Positions 11,054 through 20,307 of a stretch of DNA of 64,000 nt are shown here, in pieces. Each line of letters begins with the position of its first letter. Position 1 is the first letter of the stretch. The DNA is taken from contig NC_017910.1 of assembly GCF_000262305.1 (NCBI RefSeq), positions 3,348,001-3,412,000 of the forward strand. Direction: 5' to 3'. The notes beneath the pieces are model-generated. The model ran no database searches, was not told the origin of the DNA, and saw only the letters and a program-made list of their open reading frames with translations. The DNA is from Shimwellia blattae DSM 4481 = NBRC 105725 (GTDB lineage: Bacteria; Pseudomonadota; Gammaproteobacteria; Enterobacterales; Enterobacteriaceae). A program made the translations under genes and the position numbers.

Positions 11054-12310
11054 TTAAAACTCTTTTCTCAGCCAACTGTTAATTCGCTTAATCCATGAGC
11101 TTACTGTGGCGGTTTTTTCCACTTCGGCTTCACCACTGAGGTGTGATTCTTTACCGTAGTGCAACAAACCTACCGCTGTTGAGTAGTAAGGCTCCTGGGC
11201 GTAATCCGTCAGACCCGTAATATTCAGCGGTGCGCCAATCCGGACCTGGGTATGGAACACGCGCTGTGCGCATGCGGCCAGACCTTCTATCTGGGCCGCA
11301 CCGCCGGTCAGTACAATCCCGGCAGCAAGGTGGTGTTTTACCCCCTGCTGACGCAGCTGCTCTTGCAGCTGTAAAATCTCTTCGTTCACCAGATTGAGCA
11401 GCTCGGTGTAACGCGGTTCAATCACTTCAGCCAGGGTCTGGCGCTGCAGACTACGCGGCGGGCGGCCACCCACACTGGGCACTTCCACGCTTTCATCTTT
11501 GCCCACCAGAGAGCCCAGCGCGCAGCCGTGGCGCACTTTGATGGCTTCGGCATCACTTGGCGGTGTCCCGAAGGCGTAAGCGATATCGCTGGTCACCACA
11601 TTCCCGGCATAGGGGATAACTTTGGTGTGGCGCAGGGCACCGCCGGTATATACCGCCATGTCCATAGTACCACCGCCGATATCCACGACACAGACACCCA
11701 GCTCACGTTCGTCTTCTGTCAGCACCGCATAGCTGGCCGCCAGACCGGCGAATATCAGTTGGTCAACTTTCAGTCCACAACGTTCCACCGCTTTGACGAT
11801 GTTTTTTGCCATGTCGTTGTGGCAGGTGATCAGATGTACCTTGGCCTGCATACGCACGCCGGACAGCCCGACCGGATTTTTAATCCCTTCCTGATAGTCG
11901 ATAGCATATTCCTGAGGAATCACATGCAAAACCCGGTGCTCATCGCGAACACGTACCGATTTTGCGGTGTGGACGACATTTTCCACATCTTCCTGGGTCA
12001 CTTCCTCTTCGGAAATCGGCACCATACCAATTTCGTTCTGGCAGCTGATATGTTTGCCGGACAGCGCCAGATATACGGAAGATATCTGGCAGTCCGCCAT
12101 CAGTTCTGCCTGGTCAATGGCGCGCTGCACGCACTTCACCACCGACTCCAGATCGTTAACCCCGCCTTTGTCCATTCCCCGTGACGGGCAGCTCCCGACA
12201 CCAATGATATTGACAATTCCGTCGGGCAGAACTTCCCCTACTAAAGCGGCGACCTTGGCGGTGCCAATCTCCAGTCCTACAACCAATTTTCTGTCCGTCG
12301 ACTTAATCAT
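11054..12310 (-). CDS. ftsA: FtsA, actin-like cell division protein
   Basis: A 418-residue actin-family ATPase that tethers FtsZ to the membrane. The N-terminus has the phosphate-1 loop GLEIGTAKVAALVGEV, with the phosphate-2 motif VVDIGGGTMDMAVY near residue 207 and adenosine motif VLTGGAAQIEG. The C-terminal amphipathic helix WIKRINSWLRKEF is the membrane-targeting sequence. The protein is two residues shorter than E. coli FtsA in the linker before that helix. The start MIKSTDRKL is fixed by a one-base overlap with the ftsQ stop (TAATG) and by homology; a 21-codon upstream extension would lie inside ftsQ and is rejected. Confidence 0.99.
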   Translation of the reverse strand: MIKSTDRKLVVGLEIGTAKVAALVGEVLPDGIVNIIGVGSCPSRGMDKGGVNDLESVVKCVQRAIDQAELMADCQISSVYLALSGKHISCQNEIGMVPISEEEVTQEDVENVVHTAKSVRVRDEHRVLHVIPQEYAIDYQEGIKNPVGLSGVRMQAKVHLITCHNDMAKNIVKAVERCGLKVDQLIFAGLAASYAVLTEDERELGVCVVDIGGGTMDMAVYTGGALRHTKVIPYAGNVVTSDIAYAFGTPPSDAEAIKVRHGCALGSLVGKDESVEVPSVGGRPPRSLQRQTLAEVIEPRYTELLNLVNEEILQLQEQLRQQGVKHHLAAGIVLTGGAAQIEGLAACAQRVFHTQVRIGAPLNITGLTDYAQEPYYSTAVGLLHYGKESHLSGEAEVEKTATVSSWIKRINSWLRKEF

Positions 12311-13137
12311 TATTGTTCTGCCTGTGCCTGATTCTGTTGTTGATTCACTTCTTCGGCAGGGAGCGGAGCCCAACCAACCGCAGCACCTGAGTCATAACGC
12401 AGATCCACGTAACTTATCCGTTTACCTTCGGTCTGCGCCTGCTTTTGTAAAACCGGGTACAGCTCTACAAAGCGATTCAGTCTGTTCAATGTATCGTCAC
12501 GACCCAGATTAAGTTTTATGCCGTCGTTCAGTGTCAGTACCCAGGAGCGCCGCGCCGTCATGGCGGCTGCCTTCAGCACAAACCGGTTCTTCGCCAGCAC
12601 CGCGCTCAAATTCCTGAACCCCTGCAACACTTCACTCTCGCTGCCTTCCGGGCCGGAAAGCACTGGCAGTATCTGTTTCGCTGTGCGCTCTACCGGCACA
12701 CCGAAGGAAACACCGTCAGCATCGATCATGTGCTGGTCATTCCAGCGTGCTATGGGCACATATTCAACCAGATGAATCTTCAATTCATCGGGCCATTGCT
12801 TTCTGACGCTCACCTGTTTTATCCAGGGCAGGCGCTCAATCTGCTGCTGGATGATATTGACGTCCTGGGTCATAAACGTCCCCGGCGGCCCCAGCGCCAG
12901 AATCGACTGGCGAATATCATCGTTACGGGTGTAGTGCCGCTCACCGGTTACCACCAGCTTAGAAAGCGGTAAACGCTGGGCGTCTTCCATCCAGCCAATC
13001 ACCATCCAGACACTGATAAAGATGGTGAGCAGCACCGCCCCCAGGAATAAAATTCCCGCAAGATACGTTCCGTTATTACGCCCGGAATGGTGTTCCTCTT
13101 CCTGACGGTTACGCGTGTTCAGTGCTGCCTGGGACAT
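12310..13137 (-). CDS. ftsQ: FtsQ, divisome membrane protein
   Basis: A 275-residue bitopic protein linking early and late divisome parts through FtsB and FtsL. It has a short cytoplasmic N-terminus, one transmembrane helix (GILFLGAVLLTIFISVWMVI, near residues 28-47), then a periplasmic POTRA domain that begins LPLSKLVVTGERHYTRNDDI. The beta domain follows and ends with VDLRYDSGAAVGWAP. The tail is Gln-rich. Length is within one residue of E. coli FtsQ. The start lies one base after the ddlB stop (TGATATG), and the stop overlaps ftsA, in keeping with tightly coupled translation. Confidence 0.98.
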   Translation of the reverse strand: MSQAALNTRNRQEEEHHSGRNNGTYLAGILFLGAVLLTIFISVWMVIGWMEDAQRLPLSKLVVTGERHYTRNDDIRQSILALGPPGTFMTQDVNIIQQQIERLPWIKQVSVRKQWPDELKIHLVEYVPIARWNDQHMIDADGVSFGVPVERTAKQILPVLSGPEGSESEVLQGFRNLSAVLAKNRFVLKAAAMTARRSWVLTLNDGIKLNLGRDDTLNRLNRFVELYPVLQKQAQTEGKRISYVDLRYDSGAAVGWAPLPAEEVNQQQNQAQAEQ

Positions 13138-13138
13138 A

Positions 13139-14059
13139 TCAGTCTGCTAACTCCAGAATACGAACCACCAGTTGCGAGAACGTCATCTCCGCCTGGCGCG
13201 CCGCCATGGGCACCAGGCTATGACTGGTCATGCCCGGGGAGGTATTCACTTCCAGCAGATAAAACTGTCCGTCACTATCGAGCATGGCGTCCACACGGCC
13301 CCATCCCCGACAACCGACGGCCTGCCAGGCTTGCGCCACCAGCGCGCTCAGTTGCGCCTCTTGCTGGTCACTCAGGCCCGCCGGGCAAAAATACTGAGTA
13401 TCATCAGAGAGATACTTAGCCTCATAATCATAGAACACACCCGCCGGTTGTATACGGATAGAGGGTAAAATTTCCTCACCCAACAACGCGATAGTGAATT
13501 CCGGCCCGCTGAGCCACTTTTCAACCAGCACATCGGTGTCGTGTTCAAACGCCAGTTCCAGCGCCGGCATCAGCTCAGCCTGGTTATTGACCTTTGACAT
13601 CCCCACGCTTGAGCCTTCACAGCTGGGTTTCACAATCAGCGGCATACCCAGCGCAGCGATGCGGGCGGCCAGCTCAGCCCGGAGGCCGTGGCGAATATCT
13701 TCAGGGCGCAACGCAACCCAGGGCGCCACGGGTAAACCGGCCCCCTGCCAGAGCTGCTTAGTGCGCAGCTTGTCCATGGTAATAGCAGAGGCCATCACAC
13801 CGCTACCGGTATAAGGCAAATCAAGGTATTCCAGCACCCCTTGCAAAGTACCGTCTTCCCCGCCGCGGCCGTGCAGCGCAATAAATACTTTATTAAACCC
13901 CTGTTCTTTAAGGGTTAATACGGATATCTCCTGCGGGTCTACCGGCCAGGCATCCAGACCCGCCTCGCGCAGGCCCGCCAGCACCGCCTGACCAGACTGC
14001 AGCGATACCTCGCGCTCTGCGGAAGTGCCCCCCAACAGGACGGCAATTTTATCAGCCAT
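13139..14059 (-). CDS. ddlB: DdlB, D-alanine--D-alanine ligase
   Basis: A 306-residue ATP-grasp enzyme that makes the D-Ala-D-Ala dipeptide used by MurF. Diagnostic segments are KIAVLLGGTSAEREVSLQSG at the N-terminus, the IALHGRGGEDGTLQG loop, the IVKPSCEGSSVGMSKV ATP-grasp loop and the terminal LLEVNTSPGMTSHSL with the magnesium ligands. One substitution is visible at the loop: Cys where E. coli has Arg (SCEGSS against SREGSS). The start MADKIAVLLGG matches the family and overlaps the murC end by 8 bases; a longer upstream start inside murC is not supported. Confidence 0.98.
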   Translation of the reverse strand: MADKIAVLLGGTSAEREVSLQSGQAVLAGLREAGLDAWPVDPQEISVLTLKEQGFNKVFIALHGRGGEDGTLQGVLEYLDLPYTGSGVMASAITMDKLRTKQLWQGAGLPVAPWVALRPEDIRHGLRAELAARIAALGMPLIVKPSCEGSSVGMSKVNNQAELMPALELAFEHDTDVLVEKWLSGPEFTIALLGEEILPSIRIQPAGVFYDYEAKYLSDDTQYFCPAGLSDQQEAQLSALVAQAWQAVGCRGWGRVDAMLDSDGQFYLLEVNTSPGMTSHSLVPMAARQAEMTFSQLVVRILELAD

Positions 14060-15527
14060 GTTGTTCGTCCTCCTGAGTTTGAGACCGTAATTTGATTTCA
14101 GCCAGTTTTTTTGCAATTTTGCCGATGTTCCCTGCACCTTGCACGAGGATCAGGTCATTTCCTGTTAATACAGGTGCCAGCATATCAGCGGTCTGATCCG
14201 GATCTGTGACCAGGATCGGATCCAGCTTACCGCGGCTGCGGATCGTACGGCACAGGGAGCGGCTGTCCGCCCCCGGGATCGGCGCTTCGCCTGCCGGGTA
14301 GACATCCAGCATCAGCAGGGTATCGACCTGAGACAGAACATTGGCAAAATCGTCATACAGATCGCGCGTGCGGGTATAGCGGTGGGGCTGGAAGATCATC
14401 ACCAGGTTTTTGTCCGGCCATCCGGCGCGCGCTGCTTTAATCGTTGCATCCACTTCCGTAGGGTGGTGGCCGTAGTCATCCACCAGCATTGCGCTGCCCT
14501 CTTTGCCGTTCACTTCCGCCAGCGGAAACTCACCGAGGAAGTCAAAACGACGACCGGTGCCCTGGAAGCTGTCCAGCGCCCGCAGGATAGCCTCGTCATC
14601 AATGCCCTCTTCCGTTGCCACGGCAATAGCCGCAGAGGCGTTGAGCGCATTGTGGCGGCCTGGCGCATTGAGGATAACCTCCAGCGCGGGCTTGTCCTGG
14701 CGCAGCACGGTAAAGTGGCCCCGGGAGCCAATCTGGCGGTAGTTCTCAATCCGCACGTCTGCATCGTCGCTGAACCCGTAGGTGGTGATATGGCGCCCCA
14801 CCCGCGGCAGCAGTTCGCGGATCACCGCGTCATCAATGCACATCACCGCGCGGCCGTAGAACGGCAGGTTATGCAGAAAGTTGATAAAGGTCTGCTTCAG
14901 GTTTTCGAAGTCGCCCTGGTAGGTGTCCATATGGTCGGCTTCAATATTCGTTACCACGGAGACCATCGGCTGCAGGTGCAGGAAAGAGGCGTCGCTCTCG
15001 TCTGCTTCGGCAATCAGGTAGCGGCTGTTGCCCAGGCGCGCATGTGTACCGGCAGATTTGACCAGCCCGCCGTTGACAAAGGTCGGGTCCAGCCCGGCTT
15101 CCGCATAGATACTGGTTATCATGGCGGTGGTGGTGGTTTTGCCGTGAGTACCGGCAATCGCAATACCGTGGCGAAAGCGCATCAGCTCTGCCAGCATTTC
15201 CGCGCGGCGGATCACCGGAATACGCAGTTCGCGGGCAGCCACCAGCTCCGGGTTGTCTGCCGGAATGGCGGTAGACATCACCACCACGCTTGCATCACGC
15301 ACATTTTCCGGGCGGTGATGGAAGTAAATCGTCGCCCCCAGTGCCGTCAACTGTTGGGTAACCGGGTTTGGGGCCAGGTCCGAACCGCTTATCTGATAGC
15401 CTTCATTCGCCAGCACTTCGGCAATACCCCCCATGCCGGCACCACCAATGCCAACGAAGTGAATATGCCGGACGCGACGCATCTCAGGCACGATAGAACG
15501 CAGTTTCGCCAGTTGTTGTGTATTCAT
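14052..15527 (-). CDS. murC: MurC, UDP-N-acetylmuramate--L-alanine ligase
   Basis: A 491-residue Mur ligase adding L-alanine to UDP-MurNAc, the first amino acid of the peptidoglycan stem. The N-terminal Rossmann motif is HFVGIGGAGMGGIAEVL near residues 22-38. The ATP loop is GTHGKTTTTAM near 125-135, and the YGHHPTEV motif with FQPHRYTRTRDL lies in the C-terminal domain. Length is identical to E. coli MurC. It lies about 70 bases after murG, a comparatively large gap for this cluster, and overlaps ddlB. Confidence 0.99.
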   Translation of the reverse strand: MNTQQLAKLRSIVPEMRRVRHIHFVGIGGAGMGGIAEVLANEGYQISGSDLAPNPVTQQLTALGATIYFHHRPENVRDASVVVMSTAIPADNPELVAARELRIPVIRRAEMLAELMRFRHGIAIAGTHGKTTTTAMITSIYAEAGLDPTFVNGGLVKSAGTHARLGNSRYLIAEADESDASFLHLQPMVSVVTNIEADHMDTYQGDFENLKQTFINFLHNLPFYGRAVMCIDDAVIRELLPRVGRHITTYGFSDDADVRIENYRQIGSRGHFTVLRQDKPALEVILNAPGRHNALNASAAIAVATEEGIDDEAILRALDSFQGTGRRFDFLGEFPLAEVNGKEGSAMLVDDYGHHPTEVDATIKAARAGWPDKNLVMIFQPHRYTRTRDLYDDFANVLSQVDTLLMLDVYPAGEAPIPGADSRSLCRTIRSRGKLDPILVTDPDQTADMLAPVLTGNDLILVQGAGNIGKIAKKLAEIKLRSQTQEDEQHG

Positions 15528-15597
15528 TATTTAAACCTGTGGCAATAACGCCTTAACATCCCAATACAGAGCGCGCCATCCGCGCGCCCCGGAAAAA

Positions 15598-16665
15598 TCA
15601 TGCCCGCGCAGCTGCGCTGACCTCAGTAGCAACCCGTTCAGTGGCATCCGGTATTGACGCTTCGCGCGCGCGCAGCGCCATTGCCAGCAGTGCCGGGCGA
15701 TCCCAGCCATTCAGTACGCCGGTTACCGCATCGACCGTAAACTGTGGTTGCTCAAGAATTTTCGCCGCGCCGGCTTTTTCCAGCGGCAGGGCATTCCAGT
15801 ATTGCTGGCGATCTTTATGCTGGAACGGCACAAACAGGGCCGGAAGCCCGGCGGCAGCAATCTCACTGACCGTTAACGCCCCGGAGCGGCACACCACCAC
15901 ATCCGCCCAGCCATAAGCGGCGGCCATATCGTCAATAAACTCGGTGACTTTATGCTGTGGCTGGCCCGCATCCACGTAGGCCTGTTTAACGGCCTGCTCC
16001 GCGCCTTTACCGCTCTGGTGCCAGATAGTCACTTTGTCGCCCAGACGCCCGGCCACCTGTGGCAGCGTCTGGTTGAGGATCCGCGCCCCCTGGGAGCCGC
16101 CCACCACCAGCACTCTGATGGCCCCGCTCCGGTCGGCATAACGCTCAGCCGGGGCCGGTAGCGCCAGCACATCGGTACGTACCGGGTTGCCCACGACATC
16201 TGCGTTGGGGAATGCCCCCGGGAACGCCTGCATCACTTTGGTGGCTATCTTCGCCAGCCATTTGTTGGTCAGCCCGGCGATACCGTTTTGCTCATGCAGG
16301 ACCACCGGGATACCCAGAGACCAGGCCGCAAGGCCGCCCGGGCCAGAAACATAACCACCCATGCCCAGCACAACGTCGGGCTTAAAGCGCTTCATAATGG
16401 CCCGCGCCTGACGCCAGGCGTTAAAAATACGTACCGGCGCCAGCAACTGGGCTTTCAGCCCTTTGCCACGCAGGCCGGAAATACGAATAAAGTCAATATC
16501 AATGCCGTGCTTTGGCACCAGGTCCGCTTCCATCCGGTCCGCTGTTCCCAGCCAGCGCACCTGCCAGCCCTGCTCCATCAAACGGTGTGCTACTGCCAGC
16601 CCCGGGAACACATGCCCCCCGGTTCCGCCGGCCATCACCATTAATCGACGGTTTTCGCCACTCAT
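15598..16665 (-). CDS. murG: MurG, lipid II synthase (GlcNAc transferase)
   Basis: A 355-residue GT-B glycosyltransferase, peripheral at the inner face of the cytoplasmic membrane. It transfers GlcNAc from UDP-GlcNAc to lipid I to make lipid II. The glycine-rich loop GGTGGHVFPGLAVAHRL is at residues 13-29, a second one at VLGMGGYVSGPGG, and the donor site GGSQGARILN begins the C-terminal domain. The motif HEQNGIAG is intact. Its start overlaps the ftsW stop by one base (TGATG), so translation is coupled. Confidence 0.99.
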   Translation of the reverse strand: MSGENRRLMVMAGGTGGHVFPGLAVAHRLMEQGWQVRWLGTADRMEADLVPKHGIDIDFIRISGLRGKGLKAQLLAPVRIFNAWRQARAIMKRFKPDVVLGMGGYVSGPGGLAAWSLGIPVVLHEQNGIAGLTNKWLAKIATKVMQAFPGAFPNADVVGNPVRTDVLALPAPAERYADRSGAIRVLVVGGSQGARILNQTLPQVAGRLGDKVTIWHQSGKGAEQAVKQAYVDAGQPQHKVTEFIDDMAAAYGWADVVVCRSGALTVSEIAAAGLPALFVPFQHKDRQQYWNALPLEKAGAAKILEQPQFTVDAVTGVLNGWDRPALLAMALRAREASIPDATERVATEVSAAARA

Positions 16666-17909
16666 CAGGCACCTCTTGTAAACGCCTGGGCCTTGACCAG
16701 ACGCGTTTCATAATCAATTCGTAATAACAACATGATTGCCGTCGACATGATCAGCAGGCTCGAACCCCCATAACTGATCAACGGCAGGGTCAGCCCCTTG
16801 GTAGGTAACATCCCCGCAGCGGCCCCGACGTTGACCAGCGCCTGGAAACTGAACCAGATACCGATAGAGCACGCCAGAAAACCGGAGAAACGCTGGTCAC
16901 ATTCCAGCGCGCGACGCCCGATGGACATCGCCCGAAAAGCCACGAAGAATACCATTAAAAGGGCCAGTACCACACCGATATATCCCAGCTCTTCCCCGAT
17001 GATGGAGAAGATAAAGTCCGTGTGTGCTTCCGGCAGATATTCCAGTTTCTGAACTGAGTTACCCAGCCCCTGGCCCCACATCTCCCCGCGGCCAAAGGCC
17101 ATCAGTGACTGGGTCAGCTGGTAGCCGCTACCAAAGGGGTCATCCCACGGGTTCCAGAAGGAGGTCACGCGGCGGATACGGTAGGGCTCGGCAAGGATCA
17201 GCAGGACAACCGCCGAGATCCCCATGCCGATAATCGCCATAAACTGCCACAGCTTGGCACCGGCCAGAAACAGCATCGACAGGGTGGTCACAAACAGCAC
17301 CACCACGGTGCCGAGGTCCGGCTGAGCCAGCAGCAGTACCGCCATCACCAGAATCACGCCCATCGGTTTCAGGAAGCCGCGCAGGTTATTGCGCACCTCG
17401 TCTACCTTGCGCACCAGATAATTCGACAGGAAGCAGAACAGCGACAGTTTCGAGAACTCCGCCGGCTGAATACGCAGCGGGCCAAAGGCAATCCAGCGGG
17501 ATGCCCCGTTAACCGAGCTCCCCACCACCAGTACCACCAGCAGCATGACAATCGAGGCAATCAGCATGGCCGCACTGTAGCGCTGCCAGAACTCCATCGG
17601 CAGGCGCAGGGTAATCAGCGAGAGCAAAAACGCCAGCACGATATACAGGCCATCACGCTTGGCAAATAAAAACGGATCATCCGCCAGGCGCTGGCCCACC
17701 GGCATCGAGGCCGAGGTCACCATAATAAAGCCGATAGCCGCCAGGCCGAAGGTGAGCCACAGCAGGGTGCGATCGTACATCACCATGCTGTTGGCGTCCG
17801 CCTCGCGGGAGCCCATGACCCAGCCTTTTACGCTGTTAAACAGCCAGCCAAAGAGCGCGGACCCGGGGATCCGGGGAATACGCGGGCGTGGAAGAGAAAG
17901 CCGCATCAA
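16665..17909 (-). CDS. ftsW: FtsW, septal peptidoglycan glycosyltransferase (SEDS family)
   Basis: A 414-residue polytopic membrane protein with about ten hydrophobic segments. SEDS-family FtsW polymerises lipid II glycan strands together with FtsI at the septum. Conserved stretches include GSSVNGASRWIAFGPLRIQPAEFSK, which holds family signature residues, HTDFIFSIIGEELG, and the C-terminal LPTKGLTLPLISYGGSS. Length matches E. coli FtsW to within a residue. It overlaps murD by 4 bases (ATGA) and murG by 1. Its partner ftsI lies upstream in the same cluster. Confidence 0.99.
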   Translation of the reverse strand: MMRLSLPRPRIPRIPGSALFGWLFNSVKGWVMGSREADANSMVMYDRTLLWLTFGLAAIGFIMVTSASMPVGQRLADDPFLFAKRDGLYIVLAFLLSLITLRLPMEFWQRYSAAMLIASIVMLLVVLVVGSSVNGASRWIAFGPLRIQPAEFSKLSLFCFLSNYLVRKVDEVRNNLRGFLKPMGVILVMAVLLLAQPDLGTVVVLFVTTLSMLFLAGAKLWQFMAIIGMGISAVVLLILAEPYRIRRVTSFWNPWDDPFGSGYQLTQSLMAFGRGEMWGQGLGNSVQKLEYLPEAHTDFIFSIIGEELGYIGVVLALLMVFFVAFRAMSIGRRALECDQRFSGFLACSIGIWFSFQALVNVGAAAGMLPTKGLTLPLISYGGSSLLIMSTAIMLLLRIDYETRLVKAQAFTRGA

Positions 17910-19222
17910 CCCAGCTCCTTCGCCAGGCGGGTGAACTCATCACCCCGTTGTTCAAAACTGCGGAACTGATCAAGGCTCGCACAGGCCGGGGAGAGCAGCA
18001 CCATATCGCCAGAGCGGGTACGCCCGGCAACCAGCGCCATCGCCTCGGCCATGGTGTCGGTGAGCTCGGCGCGATCCGGGCGCAGTGCCGCCAGCTGGGC
18101 ACCATCGCGCCCGAAGCAGTACAGCCGAATATTCTCCCCCGCCAGGTAGGGGCGCAGCGGCTCAAAATCAGCCCCTTTACCGTCACCGCCCAGCAGCAGG
18201 TGCAGCACCCCGTCCACATGCAGGCCGTTCAGCGCCGCTTCGGTGCTGCCCACGTTGGTGGCTTTGGAGTCGTTTATCCAGCGTACGCCGTTATGATCAA
18301 GGGCCAGCTCAAAGCGGTGCTCCAGCCCGGTAAATGTGGTCAGCGCCTTCAGGCTGCTGGCCCGGGGTAACCCCACCGCATCCGCCAGCGCCAGCGCCGA
18401 CAGGGCATTGGTGTAGTTGTGCTGGCCGGTGAGTTTCATCTCTTTTACATTGAGCACCCGCTCGCCGTTCACCCGCAGCCAGGTATCGCTTCCCTGGCGG
18501 TTGAGGTGATAATCCCCCACATCCACGCCAAAGCTCACGCAGCGTTCATCTGCGCCGCGTACCGGCATGGTCAGCGGGTCGCTGGCATTCACCACGCACA
18601 CTTTGGCGTTTTCGTAAATCCGCAGTTTTGCCGCCCGGTACTGCTGCATGCCCAGCGGGTAGCGGTTCATATGGTCTTCGGTCACGTTAAGAATAGTGGC
18701 CGCGGCCGCCCGCAGGCTGTTGGTGGTTTCCAGCTGGAAGCTGGACAGCTCCAGGACATACAGCTCGCGGGCCGGATCCAGCAGCATCAGCGCCGGCACA
18801 CCAATATTGCCGCCAACGCCAACATTAACACCGGCGGCTTTCGCCATCTCGCCCACCAGGGTGGTCACGGTGCTTTTCCCGTTTGACCCGGTAATGGCCA
18901 CAATCGGCGCCTGGGCTTCACGGCAGAACAGCTCAATATCACCGACAATTTCGATACCGGCGTCTGCCGCAGCTATCAGTGCCGGGTGCGACAGGGGGAT
19001 ACCCGGGCTGGCGACAATCAGATCCGCTGCCAGCAGCCACGCTTCATTAATACCGCCGGTATGACACTCAACCTGCCCGGGCAGCTTGTCCATACCGGGT
19101 GGGTTGATGCGGGTATCCATCACCTGCGGCGTAACGCCGCGGGCGATAAAAAAGTCAACGCATGACAGCCCGGTCAGACCCAGGCCAATAATGGCAACCT
19201 TTTTCCCCTGGTAATCATTCAT
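17906..19222 (-). CDS. murD: MurD, UDP-MurNAc-L-alanine--D-glutamate ligase
   Basis: A 438-residue Mur ligase that adds D-glutamate to UDP-MurNAc-L-Ala. It has the N-terminal Rossmann fold (KVAIIGLGLTGLSCVDFF), the ATP loop ITGSNGKSTVTTLVGEM near residues 110-125, the carbamylated-lysine region typical of Mur ligases, and the C-terminal domain with NDSKATN and LLSPACASLDQFRSFEQRG. Length equals E. coli MurD. It starts 2 bases after the mraY stop and overlaps ftsW by 4 bases. Confidence 0.99.
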   Translation of the reverse strand: MNDYQGKKVAIIGLGLTGLSCVDFFIARGVTPQVMDTRINPPGMDKLPGQVECHTGGINEAWLLAADLIVASPGIPLSHPALIAAADAGIEIVGDIELFCREAQAPIVAITGSNGKSTVTTLVGEMAKAAGVNVGVGGNIGVPALMLLDPARELYVLELSSFQLETTNSLRAAAATILNVTEDHMNRYPLGMQQYRAAKLRIYENAKVCVVNASDPLTMPVRGADERCVSFGVDVGDYHLNRQGSDTWLRVNGERVLNVKEMKLTGQHNYTNALSALALADAVGLPRASSLKALTTFTGLEHRFELALDHNGVRWINDSKATNVGSTEAALNGLHVDGVLHLLLGGDGKGADFEPLRPYLAGENIRLYCFGRDGAQLAALRPDRAELTDTMAEAMALVAGRTRSGDMVLLSPACASLDQFRSFEQRGDEFTRLAKELG

Positions 19223-19224
19223 GA

Positions 19225-20307
19225 TTAACGTACCTTCAGCGTTGCCAGACCAATCAGGACCAGCATCAGAGAAACAATCCAGAAGCGCACAATCACGCGC
19301 GGCTCCGGCCAGCCTTTCAGCTCATAGTGGTGATGAATCGGCGCCATACGGAAAATACGCTGGCCGCGCAGCTTAAACGAGCCGACCTGCAAAATCACCG
19401 ACAGGGTTTCCACCACGAATACGCCGCCCATAATGACCAGCAGGAACTCCTGGCGCAGCAGTACCGCAATCGTCCCCAGCGCACCGCCCAGAGCCAGGGA
19501 GCCCACATCGCCCATAAAGACCTGTGCCGGGTAGGTGTTAAACCACAAAAACCCGAGGCCCGCGCCGACAATCGCCGTGCAGACGATAACCAGCTCACCG
19601 GCGTGGCGCAGGTAAGGAATATGCAGATAGCTGGCAAAGTTCATGTTCCCGGTAGCCCAGGCCACCAGCGCAAAGCCCGCCGCCACAAACACGGTCGGCA
19701 TAATCGCCAGGCCATCCAGACCGTCGGTCAGGTTGACCGCGTTACCGGTCCCGACAATCACAAAATAGGCGAACACCACATAAAACAGCCCCAGTTGCGG
19801 CATCACGTCTTTAAAGAACGGCACCACCAGCTCGGTGGCTGGTGTGCCCTTCCCGGCGAGATACAGCGCAAACGCCACCGACAGGGAGATAACCGACATC
19901 CAGAAATACTTCCAGCGCGCCACCAGCCCTTTGGTGTCTTTACGCACCACTTTGCGGTAGTCATCGACAAAGCCCACAACGCCAAAACCCACCAGCACGA
20001 ACAGCACGCACCAGACATAGGGGTTTGAGGGGTAGGCCCACATCAGTACCGATACCACAATGGCGGTGAGGATCATCAGCCCGCCCATGGTCGGCGTGCC
20101 GCGCTTGCTGAAGTGTGACTCGGGGCCGTCGTTACGCACCACCTGGCCAAAAGAGAGCTGCTGCAGGCGCGCAATCAGGCGCGGCCCCATCCACAGAGAA
20201 AGAAACAGCGCTGTTAACAGGCTGACGATGGCGCGAAACGTCAGATAAGAAAAGACGTTAAACCCGGAATAATATTTGACCAGATGCTCGGCCAACCAAA
20301 CTAGCAT
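19225..20307 (-). CDS. mraY: MraY, phospho-MurNAc-pentapeptide translocase (lipid I synthase)
   Basis: A 360-residue membrane enzyme with about ten transmembrane helices. It links phospho-MurNAc-pentapeptide to undecaprenyl phosphate to form lipid I. Catalytic signatures are the aspartate pair in GFVDDYRKVVRKDTKGL near residues 113-129, NLTDGLDGLAIMP near 192-204, FMGDVGSLALGG near 265-276, and the C-terminal histidine cluster APIHHHYELKGWPE. Length equals E. coli MraY. It overlaps the end of murF by 7 bases. Confidence 0.99.
   Translation of the reverse strand: MLVWLAEHLVKYYSGFNVFSYLTFRAIVSLLTALFLSLWMGPRLIARLQQLSFGQVVRNDGPESHFSKRGTPTMGGLMILTAIVVSVLMWAYPSNPYVWCVLFVLVGFGVVGFVDDYRKVVRKDTKGLVARWKYFWMSVISLSVAFALYLAGKGTPATELVVPFFKDVMPQLGLFYVVFAYFVIVGTGNAVNLTDGLDGLAIMPTVFVAAGFALVAWATGNMNFASYLHIPYLRHAGELVIVCTAIVGAGLGFLWFNTYPAQVFMGDVGSLALGGALGTIAVLLRQEFLLVIMGGVFVVETLSVILQVGSFKLRGQRIFRMAPIHHHYELKGWPEPRVIVRFWIVSLMLVLIGLATLKVR

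Noticed and set aside
14382..15548. A 388-codon frame antisense to murC
   Set aside because: Same reasoning: shadow of a certain gene, no homology, no operon context.
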